A stretch of 64,000 bases of DNA from Streptosporangium lutulentum (lineage in GTDB: Bacteria; Actinomycetota; Actinomycetes; Streptosporangiales; Streptosporangiaceae). This document shows, piece after piece, positions 54,697 through 63,686 of the stretch. The DNA lies in assembly GCF_030811455.1 (NCBI RefSeq), contig NZ_JAUSQU010000001.1, positions 2,666,001-2,730,000 of the forward strand, read 5' to 3'. The position numbers and the translations under genes are program-made. Position 1 is the stretch's first letter; each line of letters begins with the position of its first letter. The notes below the pieces were generated by a model. The model had not been told where the DNA came from and did not search any database. It saw nothing but the letters and a program-made list of their open reading frames with translations.

Positions 54697-55500
54697 ATGG
54701 TTTCCCTGCTGCTGGCCGCCCGCATCTCCCCTTCCCGGGTGGGTGCGGTGATCAACCGTAATGTGGGGGCGTTGCGTTCGGGCCCCTCGTACTGGCTGGT
54801 TCTGCTGTCGGGTTTCTTCGAGCCGGTGCTGTATCTGTTGTCGATCGGGGTCGGGGTGGGGGCGCTGGTCGGTGACCTGACGCTGCCCGGTGGCCGTGTG
54901 GTGGAGTACGCCGTGTTCGTGGCCCCGGCGATGCTGGCGGTCTCGGCGATGTCGGGGGCGCTGTCGGAGACGACGTTCAATTTCTTCTTCAAGATGAAGT
55001 ATTCCAAGACTTTCGACGCGGTGCTCGCGACGCCGGTCAAGCCGTTCGAGATCGCGCTGGGCGAGCTGGCCTGGGCGATGGTGCGCAGTTCGGTCTACAC
55101 GGGTGCGTTCCTGGTGGTGATGGTCGCGCTGGGGCTGACCGGCCCGGGGTGGGCGCTGGCGGCGTTTCCCGCGACGATGCTGGTGGGATTGGCGTTCGGC
55201 GCCGTCGGGATGGCGATCAGCACGTTCATGCGGGGCTGGCAGGACTTCGATCTGCTGACCACGGGTCAGTTCGCGTTGTTCCTGTTCTCCGGGACGTTCT
55301 CCCCCGTGCAGGACTATCCGGCGGTGGTGGAGGTCCTGGTGCGGCTCACCCCGCTGTATCACGCCGTGGAGCTGGTGCGGGGGCTGGTGATCGGTGAGCT
55401 GGGCTGGGGGTTGCTGGGCAACGCGGCGTATCTGCTGGCCATGGTGGCCGCGGGGCTGACGCTCGCGGCCCGGCGAATCCACAGGACGCTCTGCGCGTAG
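54697..55500 (+). CDS. ABC-2-type permease 2 of the DrrA-like exporter
   Basis: Membrane protein of 267 residues with about six helices. It shares FFEPVLYLLSIGVGVGALV and LTTGQFALFLFSGTFSPVQD with ABC-2 permeases of the NodJ type. It starts 3 bp after the first permease gene in the same operon. The two permeases are related to each other but distinct, indicating a heterodimer. Substrate unknown; no regulator gene is linked. Confidence 0.93.
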   Translation: MVSLLLAARISPSRVGAVINRNVGALRSGPSYWLVLLSGFFEPVLYLLSIGVGVGALVGDLTLPGGRVVEYAVFVAPAMLAVSAMSGALSETTFNFFFKMKYSKTFDAVLATPVKPFEIALGELAWAMVRSSVYTGAFLVVMVALGLTGPGWALAAFPATMLVGLAFGAVGMAISTFMRGWQDFDLLTTGQFALFLFSGTFSPVQDYPAVVEVLVRLTPLYHAVELVRGLVIGELGWGLLGNAAYLLAMVAAGLTLAARRIHRTLCA

Positions 55501-55552
55501 GAAGGACGCTGTGCGTGCGGGTGGTCATGCCCGTGCGGGCCGGAGCGAGGGG

Positions 55553-55882
55553 TCAGGAGGTCGCGACGGGGTTCGCGAAGGGGGTCGCGGAGATCACCGC
55601 GGTGAGCGGGAGCGGCCCGTAGATGTGCGGGAAGGCCTCCGGTGAGTCGCCGGGGGTCTCCAGGCGCACGTCCAGTCCCGCGGGGTCGACGGTGAGGAGC
55701 ACGAGGGGGTCGGTGACGTCGCGGTAGAAGCGCTGGACGACTCCGCGGAGCTGGGCGTCGTCGGCGCAGGCGTGGATGAAGCCCTCCTGTTCGAGGGTGC
55801 GGCCCAGGGTGGAGACGCGGTACTCCCCCGCTTGGCGGGCGGCGTCCCAGTCGGCGGCCAGGGCCAGGTGAAGAATGGTCAT
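55553..55882 (-). CDS. DUF952 domain protein
   Basis: Cytosolic protein of 109 residues. Family motifs: ILHLALAADWDAARQAGEYR, EGFIHACADDAQLRGVVQRF and EAFPHIYGPLPLTAV. DUF952 has an ADP-ribosyltransferase-related fold and unknown function. It converges on the ABC operon. Start and length agree with the family. Confidence 0.9.
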   Translation of the reverse strand: MTILHLALAADWDAARQAGEYRVSTLGRTLEQEGFIHACADDAQLRGVVQRFYRDVTDPLVLLTVDPAGLDVRLETPGDSPEAFPHIYGPLPLTAVISATPFANPVATS

Positions 55883-55972
55883 CGTGGGTTGCGGGGCACG
55901 GTCGGCGGGGGTTGGCCGCTTCTCGCTGTGCCTCTCCTCCTGTTTTCTGTGGAGACGGATCGAATGGGGTGG

Positions 55973-56533
55973 TCAGTGGCGGGCGCGCCACTCCCGTTGC
56001 AGGATCGCGTAGACCAGCTCGTCCGTCCACTCGCCCTTGACCACCTCGTTTTCCACCAGGTGGGCTTCGCGGCGCATTCCCAGGCGTTCCAGCACCCGGG
56101 CCGAGGCTTCGTTGCGGCCGTCCAGGCGGCCGGTGATCCGGTGCAGGTCCAGGCCGTCGAAGCCCAGTTCCAGCAGGGCCCGGCCCACCTCGGTGGCGTA
56201 CCCCTTGCCGTGGTGGTCGGGGTGGAAGACGTAGCCGATCTCCCCGCTGCGGTGCAGGCTGCTGTGCCAGAACAGTGTGCCGTCGCCGATCAGTTCGCCG
56301 GTGGCGGCCAGTTCCACCGCCAGGCGCAGGCACTGGCCCTCCTCCAGCAGCGCCGACTCGCCGATCCTGGCCTCCAGGGCCTCGCGGACCTGTTCGAGGT
56401 CGCGGGTGTCCCAGTACAGGTAACGGGTCACCTCCGGCAGTGACTGGATGGCGTGCAGGGCCTCCAGGTCCGCGGGGGTGAAGGGGCGCAAAATCAGGCG
56501 GGGGGTGCGAATGGGGTAGGAAGGTTTCAGCAT
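55973..56533 (-). CDS. GNAT acetyltransferase, RimJ/RimL type
   Basis: Protein of 186 residues. TPRLILRPFTPADLEALHAI begins the fold; the acetyl-CoA site is IGYVFHPDHHGKGYATEVGR, followed by GRLDGRNEASARVLERLGMR. Such enzymes acetylate N-termini of proteins or small amines. ATG at 56533 fits the family start (LKPSYPIRTPRL). It is followed on the same strand by the DUF952 gene after 90 bp and may be co-transcribed with it. Substrate unknown. Confidence 0.92.
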   Translation of the reverse strand: MLKPSYPIRTPRLILRPFTPADLEALHAIQSLPEVTRYLYWDTRDLEQVREALEARIGESALLEEGQCLRLAVELAATGELIGDGTLFWHSSLHRSGEIGYVFHPDHHGKGYATEVGRALLELGFDGLDLHRITGRLDGRNEASARVLERLGMRREAHLVENEVVKGEWTDELVYAILQREWRARH

Positions 56534-56595
56534 CCGCCCAGGGTAGATCAACGCGAAGGCGCCGGGCCATCCGTTATCGCCCGCCCGGGGTGTGG

Positions 56596-56922
56596 TCAGT
56601 GGGCGCCGCCGGCCAGGTTGAGCACCATGACCCCGGCGATGATGAGGACGATGCCGGCGATCTTGGCCAGGTTGATCGTCTCACCGAGGAACAATACGCC
56701 GATCGTGGCGATGACGGCGGTGCCGGCGCCTGCCCACACCGCGTAGGCCGTGCCGACCTCCATCTGCAGTTTGAGGGCGCGGGCCAGCAGGATGAACGCC
56801 GCGATGTAGCCGGCCACGACGACGATCGACCATCCTTTGTGGGCGAAGCCGTCGCTCAGCTTCAGTGCGGTGGTCGCCAGGATCTCGGCGAGGATCGCCC
56901 CTGCCAGAACCAGCCAAGCCAT
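56596..56922 (-). CDS. SMR-family multidrug efflux protein (EmrE/QacE-like)
   Basis: Four-helix membrane protein of 108 residues. The essential proton/drug-binding Glu is E13 (AGAILAEILATTALKLS), and the dimer-interface helix near residues 85-105 is present (AKIAGIVLIIAGVMVLNL). Other family motifs are AYAVWAGAGTAVIATIGVLF and LGE. A second ATG two codons upstream (56928) is also possible. It works as an antiparallel or parallel homodimer exporting cationic compounds. Single gene. Confidence 0.93.
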   Translation of the reverse strand: MAWLVLAGAILAEILATTALKLSDGFAHKGWSIVVVAGYIAAFILLARALKLQMEVGTAYAVWAGAGTAVIATIGVLFLGETINLAKIAGIVLIIAGVMVLNLAGGAH

Positions 56923-57048
56923 GAACATTCTCCGAAACCGGTAGGGGGACGGCAGTTTATCGGGTGGGGTTTTTCGGGGTTCGGGGGGCTCCGCCGTGCC
57001 GGGGTTCCGACTTGCGGGGGGCATCGAAAGCGTGTTCCACTGATCCGT

Positions 57049-58011
57049 ATGCGATGGGATGCGCCTCCCCTGCTCGCCGCGCCGCCCGACGCCAGGCCGC
57101 GGATCGAGCGCTCCGCGGTGACCCGGGTTCACGGCGCGCTGACCTGTTACGAGGTTCAGGCGCGCACCGCGCTGGAGCGCACCGCCGGGGGCTGGGCCGT
57201 CAGCCCCTACCGGGGATGCGCCCAGGCCTGCCGTTACTGTGCGGTCCGTCGCGGGCACCGTTACCTGGGGTTGAACGCCGAGGGTGACTTCGACTCGCGG
57301 ATCGTGGTGCGCACCAACATCGTGCGGCGGTTGCGGGCGGAGCTGGTTTCCAGGTGGGACGGCGAGCCCGTCGTGGTGGGTGCGGGCGGTGACTGCTACC
57401 AGGGGGTCGAGGACGTCTACCGGCTGATGCCCGGGGTCATCGCGGCTCTGCGTGAGGTGGGTGCGCCGTTCACCGTGCACACCAAGAGCCGGCTGATCCT
57501 GCGTGACGCCGCTCTGCTGGCCGGTGCTCCCGGTGCGGGGGCGGTGGTGTCGATCGCGTTCGTGGACGAGAGGATCCGGCGCACCGTGGAGCCGGGCGCG
57601 CCGAGCGCGCAGAAGCGGCTGGAGCTGGTGGCGGAGCTCAATGAGCGTGGGGTGCCGTGCGGGGTGGCGATGGCGCCGATCCTGCCGTTGCTCACCGACT
57701 CCCCCGACCAGCTGGCCGCCACCGTGCGCCGGGTGGCCGACGCCGGAGCGGTCAGCCTCACCCCGCACGTGCTGCGTCTTCCGCCCGGGGCCCGGGAGTG
57801 GTATCTCGCCTGGGTCGGTGAGCATCATCCGGCTCTGTCCGCCCGCTACCTGGAGCTGTACGGCAGGGGCGTTGACGCCGACGCCGCCTATGTGGGCGGT
57901 GTCACCGGGCAGGTGCTGCGGTTGGCGGCCCGTTATGGGCTGAGTCCGACGCGGCCCGAGCAGCCGTTGCCGCTGGCGTTGCCCTCGCAGGCGCAGCTCA
58001 CCCTCCTGTGA
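57049..58011 (+). CDS. Radical SAM protein, Rv2578c family
   Basis: SPL-like radical SAM protein of 320 residues. The [4Fe-4S] cluster ligands C57, C61 and C64 lie in PYRGCAQACRYCAVRRGHRY. Downstream are family motifs VVVGAGGDCYQGVEDVYRLM, FTVHTKSRLILRD and GVPCGVAMAPILPLLTDSPD. Members are related to spore photoproduct lyase, but the Rv2578c group has an unknown reaction. ATG at 57049 chosen because earlier in-frame sequence is not protein-like. Convergent with the L,D-transpeptidase gene across a terminator. Confidence 0.92.
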   Translation: MRWDAPPLLAAPPDARPRIERSAVTRVHGALTCYEVQARTALERTAGGWAVSPYRGCAQACRYCAVRRGHRYLGLNAEGDFDSRIVVRTNIVRRLRAELVSRWDGEPVVVGAGGDCYQGVEDVYRLMPGVIAALREVGAPFTVHTKSRLILRDAALLAGAPGAGAVVSIAFVDERIRRTVEPGAPSAQKRLELVAELNERGVPCGVAMAPILPLLTDSPDQLAATVRRVADAGAVSLTPHVLRLPPGAREWYLAWVGEHHPALSARYLELYGRGVDADAAYVGGVTGQVLRLAARYGLSPTRPEQPLPLALPSQAQLTLL

Positions 58012-58013
58012 GG

Positions 58014-58043
58014 CGGGCGGCCCGGTGGGGTGTGGGCCGCCCG
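58014..58043. terminator. Bidirectional terminator between convergent genes
   Basis: Stem CGGGCGGCCC with a 10-base loop, in the 39-bp gap between the stops of the radical SAM and L,D-transpeptidase genes. Confidence 0.7.
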
Positions 58044-58050
58044 GCGCCGG

Positions 58051-59253
58051 TCACGCCAGGGCGCTGCCCTTCTTCCACTGGCTGAACGACATCTGCCAGT
58101 AGCCCCAGCCGTTGTTCCACTCCATCTTGCGGTCGGTGCCCGTGATGGTGATGACGTCGCCGCGCTGGACCTGGTTGTAGAACCATTTGGCCTGGTCGGG
58201 GCGGGAGTTGATGCATCCGTGGCTGACGTTCTGGCGGCCCTGGGCCCAGACGTTGTCCAGGGCGTGCACGTATTCGCCGCTGTTGGAGAAGCGGACCGCG
58301 TGGTTGATCATCAGGTCGTAGTAGCCGGGGTCGCCCTTCTTGCGGCCGGGGGAGATCATGCGCTCGGGGTTGGCCTTGCCCATCGCCAGGTGGACGCCGC
58401 TGGTGGTGGTGTACTCCCGGGTGGTGGCGTTGCCGGCGCTGATCAGCATGGTCTGCACGACCTTGCCGTCCCGTTTGACGATCATCTTGTGTTTGCGGGT
58501 GTCGACGGTGGAGATCTGGGCCGCGCCGATCTGGATGACCTTCGTGAAGTCGTTCAGCCCGTACATGTCCTTGCCGCCCTGCACGCCGTCGAGGTGGGCG
58601 GTGAAGGTCACCTTCTGGTGGGGCTGCCAGTACTTGGCGGTCCGGTAGATGACGGTCGTGTCGTTGATCCACCGCCACGCCCCCTGGGCGGGTTTCTCGG
58701 AGGTGACCTCCAGGGCTTTTTCCACCGTGGCCTTCTCGTCGATCGGCTGGTTGAAGGTGACGATGATCGGCGCCCCCACGCCGACCTTCTCGCCCTTGAT
58801 CGCCGGGGTCACGTCCGCGACCTTGAGCTCAAGTTTGGGCTTCAGCGTCTTGAATGAGCTGCTGGCGGTCGTTCCGTCCACCGTGGTCGCCGAGACGGTG
58901 TAGTCGCTGGCGGGTTTCAAGGGGGCCTTGGAGACCCATTTGGTTCGCAGGGCGTCGAAGTCGCCGTCCACCGCCTGGCCGTCGCTTTCGACGGTGACCT
59001 CTTCAAGGGCTCCGCTGGCCGCGGTGACGACGACCTTCTTGTCCGGGCGCACGGTCTTGCTGCCCTCGGCGGGGCTGATCTTTATCACCGGTGCGGCCGG
59101 TGTGCTCTGAGCCTGTGCCCCCGAATCGGTGTCCTGACCGGCGGGCGCCGTCGCGGACGTTCCTCCTGAGCAGGCTGTGGCCAATGCAGCGACGACCGCC
59201 ATGGTCGCGGCGGCCAGCGGTGCCCTCAAGCCTCGGCTTTCCACGTTTAGCAC
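58051..59253 (-). CDS. L,D-transpeptidase lipoprotein
   Basis: Cell-wall enzyme of 400 residues that makes 3-3 peptidoglycan cross-links. The N-terminal lipoprotein signal ends in LATAC (Cys 28), so it is anchored outside the membrane. Two bacterial immunoglobulin-like domains (about 55-260, as in mycobacterial LdtMt2) precede the YkuD catalytic domain with SHGCINSRPDQAKWFY, whose Cys near residue 346 is the nucleophile, and HALDNVWAQG upstream. A C-terminal WGYWQMSFSQWKKGS tail is normal for the family. Stop converges on the radical SAM gene. Confidence 0.95.
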   Translation of the reverse strand: MLNVESRGLRAPLAAATMAVVAALATACSGGTSATAPAGQDTDSGAQAQSTPAAPVIKISPAEGSKTVRPDKKVVVTAASGALEEVTVESDGQAVDGDFDALRTKWVSKAPLKPASDYTVSATTVDGTTASSSFKTLKPKLELKVADVTPAIKGEKVGVGAPIIVTFNQPIDEKATVEKALEVTSEKPAQGAWRWINDTTVIYRTAKYWQPHQKVTFTAHLDGVQGGKDMYGLNDFTKVIQIGAAQISTVDTRKHKMIVKRDGKVVQTMLISAGNATTREYTTTSGVHLAMGKANPERMISPGRKKGDPGYYDLMINHAVRFSNSGEYVHALDNVWAQGRQNVSHGCINSRPDQAKWFYNQVQRGDVITITGTDRKMEWNNGWGYWQMSFSQWKKGSALA

Positions 59254-59661
59254 AACCCTCTCCCCCTACAGCAAAGCGCATTTAAAACACTAATAGGAGA
59301 TGCGTAGTGGGCGAACATGGTTGCGACCGGTTTGGTAACGTTTCGGACACTTCGCAGGGCCGTTTCGGACACTGCGTAAGGTGAGGGTCAATAGCGTGCC
59401 ATCCAGGGGTCAAAGCCGGGAGCCGAGGTTCGGGCCGGCGGCCTGAACAGGGCGTTCGCCGCCGCGCGGGGCAGACGGGGAGCGCGCGTTCCCCGCGGTG
59501 AGCCGGGAGATTCTCCGGACCGTATACCGGGGCCGGGGGGGGCGGGACGGCGCACATCGCCGGTGCCGTTTCGGAGAACTGACAGCGAATACTCAGAATC
59601 AGACCGGCCCGCAAGGGACACTTCGGTGCCGGCCGAAACATCCGCGGCCCGTCATGGACGG
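59254..59661. other. Intergenic region between divergent ldt and arsR-type genes
   Basis: No gene recognised. The AT-rich patch 59280-59300 before the L,D-transpeptidase gene probably holds its promoter. GTTTCGGAC repeats at 59339-59347 and again at 59362-59370 (23-bp spacing) could be binding sites. Confidence 0.4.
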
Positions 59662-60441
59662 ATGACCTCCGATGGACCGCTTCCGCTGGCCGCGCTGGCG
59701 GCCCTGCTCGCCGACGGCACCCGGGCCCGGTTCTGCCTGGCGCTGCTGGACGGGCGGGCCTGGACCGCCGGGGAGCTGGCCAGGCACGCGGGGGTGGCGG
59801 CCTCGACCGCCAGCGCGCACCTGTCGCAGCTCGTCGAGGGAGGGCTGCTGGTCGAGGAACGTCAGGGACGTCACCGGTACGTGCGCCTGGCCGGACCGCA
59901 GGTGGCCCAGCTGATCGAGGACCTCGCCGCCCACGCGGACGCCCCCGCCGCCCGGCCCGCGACGTTGCGCGCGGCGAGCACCGCCAGGGCGATGGCCGAG
60001 GCCCGGACCTGCTACGACCACCTGGCCGGACGGCTCGGGGTGACGATCGCCGACGCGCTCACCGCGCGGGGCCTGCTCCGCCAGGACGCCGGCTTCGCGC
60101 TCAGCGACGAGGGGGTGGCCTGGTTCGCCTCCGAGCTGGGCGTACGGCTGGCGCGCACCGGCAGGCGCCCGCTGGCCCGGCCATGCCTGGACTGGACCGA
60201 GCGGCGCCACCACCTGGGAGGCGCGGCGGGGGCCGCCCTGTGCGCGACCCTGCTGGAGCGCCGATGGGTGAGCAGGATCGGCTCGGGGCGCGCGCTGCGC
60301 GTGACCGCACCCGGGCGGGAGGCCCTGGACGGGCTGCTCGGCCTCGGCGCCCCCGGCGAGACCCGCGACGAGACCTCCGGGGAAGCTCCCGGGGAGGTCT
60401 CGCGCACGGCGGCTCTCAGGGAGAGCGCAGCCGGTGGGTGA
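59662..60441 (+). CDS. ArsR-family transcriptional regulator
   Basis: Regulator of 259 residues. The N-terminal winged helix (ALAALLADGTRARFCLALLD, then ASTASAHLSQLVEGGLLVEE) is typical; the C-terminal 160 residues include LEARTCYDHLAGRLGV-like and RPCLDWTERRHHLGGAAGAA, the conserved extension of a larger ArsR group, with no metal-binding CxC in the helix. ATG at 59662 fits the domain start. Its last 26 bp overlap the end of the convergent recD2 gene. Effector unknown. Confidence 0.87.
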   Translation: MTSDGPLPLAALAALLADGTRARFCLALLDGRAWTAGELARHAGVAASTASAHLSQLVEGGLLVEERQGRHRYVRLAGPQVAQLIEDLAAHADAPAARPATLRAASTARAMAEARTCYDHLAGRLGVTIADALTARGLLRQDAGFALSDEGVAWFASELGVRLARTGRRPLARPCLDWTERRHHLGGAAGAALCATLLERRWVSRIGSGRALRVTAPGREALDGLLGLGAPGETRDETSGEAPGEVSRTAALRESAAGG

Positions 60442-62635
60442 GGCTGGTGTGGCGGCGCCCGGTGCTGCGGGTGCGCACCGCCTGCGCCAGCGCCCGGCGT
60501 GAGCCGACGATCACGACGAGTTTCTTGGCCCGGGTGATCGCGGTGTAGAGCAGGTTGCGCTGCAGCATCATCCACGCGCTGGTGGCCAGCGGGATGACCA
60601 CCGCCGGATACTCGCTGCCCTGGGAGCGGTGGATGGACACCGCGTAGGCGTGCGAGAGCTCGTCCAGCTCGTCGAAGGCGTAGTCGACGTTCTCGTCCTC
60701 GTCGGTCAGCACGGTCAGCTTGTGGTCGTCGGGCTTGATGTCGACCACCATGCCCACGGTGCCGTTGAAGACCCCGGCCGCGCCCTTCTCGTAGTTGTTG
60801 CGCAGCTGGGTGACCTTGTCGCCGACCCGGAAGACCCGCCCGCCGTAGCGGCGCTCGGGCATCCCCTCCCTGGAAGGGGTCAGCGCCTCCTGCAGCGCGT
60901 TGTTGAGGTTGCCCGCCCCCGCGGCGCCCCGGTGCATCGGGGCCAGCACCTGCACGTCCCGGCGCGGGTTGAGGCCGAACTTGCGCGGGATGCGGTTGGC
61001 GACCACGTCCACGGTCAGCGCCGCGATCTCCTCGGGCTCCTCGCACGGGAACAGGAAGAAGTCGGTCATGCCCTCCAGGGCCGGGGGCAGGCCGGTGTTG
61101 ACCCGGTGGGCGTTGACGACCACCCCCGACTGCTGCGCCTGGCGGAAGATGTGGGTCAGCCGCACCCGGGGGATCTCCTCCTCGGCGGCCAGCAGGTCGC
61201 GCAATACCTCGCCCGCGCCGACCGAGGGCAGCTGGTCGACGTCTCCCACGAACAACAGATGCGTGCCCGGGGCGACGGCCTTGACCAGCTTGTTGGCCAG
61301 CAGCAGGTCCAGCATCGAGGACTCGTCGACCACGACCAGATCGGCGTCCAGGGGGTTGTCGCGGTCGAAGGTGGCGTCCCCGCCGGGGCGCAGCTGCAGC
61401 AGCCGGTGCACGGTGGTGGCCTCGTGGCCGGTCAGCTCCGACAGGCGCTTGGCCGCCCGGCCGGTGGGCGCGGCCAGGATCACCTTGGCCTTCTTCGCAC
61501 GGGCCAGGGTGACGATGGAGCGCACGGTGAAGCTCTTGCCGCAGCCGGGGCCGCCGGTCAGCACCGCGACCTTCTCGGTCAGCGCCAGCCGTACGGCATG
61601 GGCCTGTTCCTCGGCGAGCTCGGCGTTGGTCTGCCCGTGAAGCCACGTCAGGGCCACCTGCCAGTCCACGGACGCGAAGGCGCCCAGCCGGTCGTGCCCG
61701 GAGTTCAGCAGGCCGCGCAACGCCCCCGCCAGCGACAGCTCGGCGCGGTGGAAGGGGACCAGGTAGACCGCCGGGACGACGGTGTCGCCGGCCGGGATCT
61801 CCTCGCGGACCACGCCCTCCTCGGCGATGAGCTCCTCCAGGCACTGGGCGGTCAGCTCGGCGGGAACCTCCAAGATCTTCACCGCGTCGCCGATGAGGTT
61901 GGGCGCGGGCAGGTAGCAGTGGCCGTCGTCGGCGGCCTGCGACAGGGTGTAGCGCAGGCCCGCCTTGACGCGCTCGGGGCTGTCGTGGGGGATGCCGACG
62001 GCCTGGGCGATGGTGTCGGCGGTCTTGAAACCGATGCCCCACACGTCGTCGGCCAGCCGGTACGGCTCGTTCCTGACGACCGTGATGGAGGTGTCGCCGT
62101 ACTGCTTGAAGATCCGCACCGCGATCGAGGTGGACACCCCGACCCCCTGCAGGAAGATCATCACCTCTTTGATGATCTTCTGTTCCTCCCAGGCGATGCC
62201 GATCATCTTGGTGCGCTTGGGACCGAGCCCGGGGACCTCGACCAGCCGTTCGGGGGCGGTCTCGATGATCTCCAGGGTGTCGACGCCGAAATGGTCGACG
62301 ATCCGCTCGGCCATCTTCGGCCCGATGCCCTTGATCAGCCCGGAGCCGAGATAGCGCTGGATGCCCTGGACGGTGGCCGGCAGCACGGTGGCGTAGGACC
62401 ACACCTCGAACTGCTTGCCGTAGCGGGGATGGGAGGTCCACCGGCCGGTCAGCCGCAGCGACTCCCCCGGCTGGGCGCCCAGCAGCGGCCCGACCACGGT
62501 CAGCAGGTCGCTGCCGGAGCGATCGACGGCCACCCGGGCGATGGTGTAGCCGGTCTCCTCGTTGGCGTAGGTGATGCGTTCAAGCGTTGCGCTCAAATAA
62601 GTAGCAACATTTTCTGCACCCGCATTCGGGCTCAC
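60416..62635 (-). CDS. recD2: ATP-dependent RecD2-type DNA helicase
   Basis: Superfamily 1B 5'-3' helicase of 739 residues, a typical RecD2 (without RecBC). An N-terminal OB-like region (about 15-85) and tandem HhH motifs (SGLIKGIGPKMAERIVDHFG, then ERLVEVPGLGPKRTKM) precede the motor: Walker A GGPGCGKSF, Walker B LVVVDESSMLDL, motif III FVGDVDQLPSVGAG, SH3-like domain near GRVFRVGDKVTQLRNNYEKG, and the RecD signature SIHRSQGSEYPAVV and YTAITRAKKLVVIVG. GTG at 62635 has GGGGAGG six bases upstream. Role in DNA repair and replication-fork maintenance is from the family. Confidence 0.94.
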   Translation of the reverse strand: MSPNAGAENVATYLSATLERITYANEETGYTIARVAVDRSGSDLLTVVGPLLGAQPGESLRLTGRWTSHPRYGKQFEVWSYATVLPATVQGIQRYLGSGLIKGIGPKMAERIVDHFGVDTLEIIETAPERLVEVPGLGPKRTKMIGIAWEEQKIIKEVMIFLQGVGVSTSIAVRIFKQYGDTSITVVRNEPYRLADDVWGIGFKTADTIAQAVGIPHDSPERVKAGLRYTLSQAADDGHCYLPAPNLIGDAVKILEVPAELTAQCLEELIAEEGVVREEIPAGDTVVPAVYLVPFHRAELSLAGALRGLLNSGHDRLGAFASVDWQVALTWLHGQTNAELAEEQAHAVRLALTEKVAVLTGGPGCGKSFTVRSIVTLARAKKAKVILAAPTGRAAKRLSELTGHEATTVHRLLQLRPGGDATFDRDNPLDADLVVVDESSMLDLLLANKLVKAVAPGTHLLFVGDVDQLPSVGAGEVLRDLLAAEEEIPRVRLTHIFRQAQQSGVVVNAHRVNTGLPPALEGMTDFFLFPCEEPEEIAALTVDVVANRIPRKFGLNPRRDVQVLAPMHRGAAGAGNLNNALQEALTPSREGMPERRYGGRVFRVGDKVTQLRNNYEKGAAGVFNGTVGMVVDIKPDDHKLTVLTDEDENVDYAFDELDELSHAYAVSIHRSQGSEYPAVVIPLATSAWMMLQRNLLYTAITRAKKLVVIVGSRRALAQAVRTRSTGRRHTSLTHRLRSP

Positions 62636-62727
62636 CTCGGGCCTCCCCACGCTGTTGAGACTAGGGCAGATCTACAACACCTCGATACTTTCCGCGAGCT
62701 GCTGAAAGGTCGATCTATCATGAACAC

Positions 62728-62961
62728 GTGACCGTTCCTCCCATTTCTGAACCCGTTCCTGCCCGAGCTACGCGAGCTAAAGCGCTTGCATCAGCGGGCC
62801 AGCTTCTCGCCCACGCTCGTGCTGCACGTGACGCCCTCTCCCCCGCCGAAGCGGCCAGACTTGCCCATCGGCCTGGAGGCATCTCCCTGGAGGACCTGGA
62901 GGCGCAGATTCGCGAGCAGCGTGAACGAGCACGGGCTACCAGGTCTGTCTCTGCGGCTTGA
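62728..62961 (+). CDS. Small Ala/Arg-rich protein of unknown function
   Basis: Protein of 77 residues starting at GTG. Helical pattern throughout (ARATRAKALASAGQLLAHAR, then GGISLEDLEAQIREQRERAR). Its composition recalls small plasmid- or ICE-encoded proteins and some antitoxins, but no toxin partner is recognisable downstream. I assign no function. An AT-rich upstream segment (62655-62725) probably carries a promoter. Confidence 0.5.
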   Translation: MTVPPISEPVPARATRAKALASAGQLLAHARAARDALSPAEAARLAHRPGGISLEDLEAQIREQRERARATRSVSAA

Positions 62962-63081
62962 TGCAAGCAATTGTGCTTGCGTCAGCTCACGACGAGCACG
63001 TCCCGCAGTAGCACCGCGCTGGCGCGCAATAACGGCCAGCGTCAGGTTCCGCCACTCCAGCTATCGCGGCCGGAGTGTGGT

Positions 63082-63133
63082 CGGTGCAACGCCGACCCTG
63101 CAAATACTGCCTCGCAGGGTCGGCGTTGCACCG
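63082..63133. repeat. Strong 20-bp stem-loop
   Basis: Perfect stem CGGTGCAACGCCGACCCTGC with a 12-base loop, no T-tract, in the gap between the plus-strand small gene and the minus-strand cysteine-rich peptide; may act as a bidirectional terminator. Confidence 0.75.
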
Positions 63134-63202
63134 GTGCTGCTCAGCGGCGATCCAGAATGTGCACGGCTTCACCACGCGATCCTATTCGTGCAAGCTGAAC
63201 CG

Positions 63203-63331
63203 CTAGCGTTTGTGGCAATCGAGGCACGCGCACCAATCGTGTCGGCAGCCGGAGCAACGCCCCTCGGCGCACGGGACCGACAGCTCGTTCTCTTGAGGCG
63301 TCGACTCGTCATGCACCAGTTTGAGCTTCAT
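63203..63331 (-). CDS. Cysteine-rich small protein
   Basis: A 42-residue protein. The C-terminal half CAEGRCSGCRHDWCACLDCH contains six Cys and two His in a tight pattern that would fit one or two zinc ions or disulfides. The N-terminal 20 residues (MKLKLVHDESTPQENELSVP) are soluble. It begins 5 bp downstream of the membrane-protein gene stop, so it belongs to that operon. Such zinc-ribbon-like peptides are common in mobile elements, but I recognise no family. Confidence 0.55.
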   Translation of the reverse strand: MKLKLVHDESTPQENELSVPCAEGRCSGCRHDWCACLDCHKR

Positions 63332-63336
63332 CTGGA

Positions 63337-63684
63337 TCAGTCCTCTCCTGAGGTCGAACCGGTTGAAACGATGGGCAGGGGAAGCATCGCCAAAGCAGCG
63401 AGGGTGGACGAGAGCAGGACCAGGCCGCCGACCTCGCCCCACGTGAACATCGCGAGCAGCCCCACGTGGAGCACCACCAGGGCCGTCCCGACCAGACGGC
63501 CGACCAGCATCACCACCGCCGACGACACAGCGACGACGACCGGCACGACCAGCTCAGTGCCCGACGCCGGATGGCACACCGCCGCCGTCACCCCCGCGAC
63601 CGTCGCCCAGGCCGCCGTCACGGCGGCCACGCGCAGAGCACCGCTGAACCGCTCGGCAGCGAGCCCCGCAGACACAACGCTCAT
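63337..63684 (-). CDS. Small hydrophobic membrane protein
   Basis: About 115 residues with three or four predicted helices (LRVAAVTAAWATVAGVTAAV; VVPVVVAVSSAVVMLVGRLV; ALVVLHVGLLAMFTWGEVGG). AGGAGG precedes the ATG with suitable spacing; the start overlaps the upstream gene end. It resembles the Spd/DUF2637-type membrane proteins of actinomycete conjugative plasmids in topology, though without clear sequence identity, so the role is unassigned. Confidence 0.6.
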   Translation of the reverse strand: MSVVSAGLAAERFSGALRVAAVTAAWATVAGVTAAVCHPASGTELVVPVVVAVSSAVVMLVGRLVGTALVVLHVGLLAMFTWGEVGGLVLLSSTLAALAMLPLPIVSTGSTSGED

Positions 63685-63686
63685 CA

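Noticed and set aside
60629..62731. A plus-strand open frame of 700 codons opposite recD2
   Set aside because: Composition is the reverse of the helicase gene and no motif appears; shadow frame.
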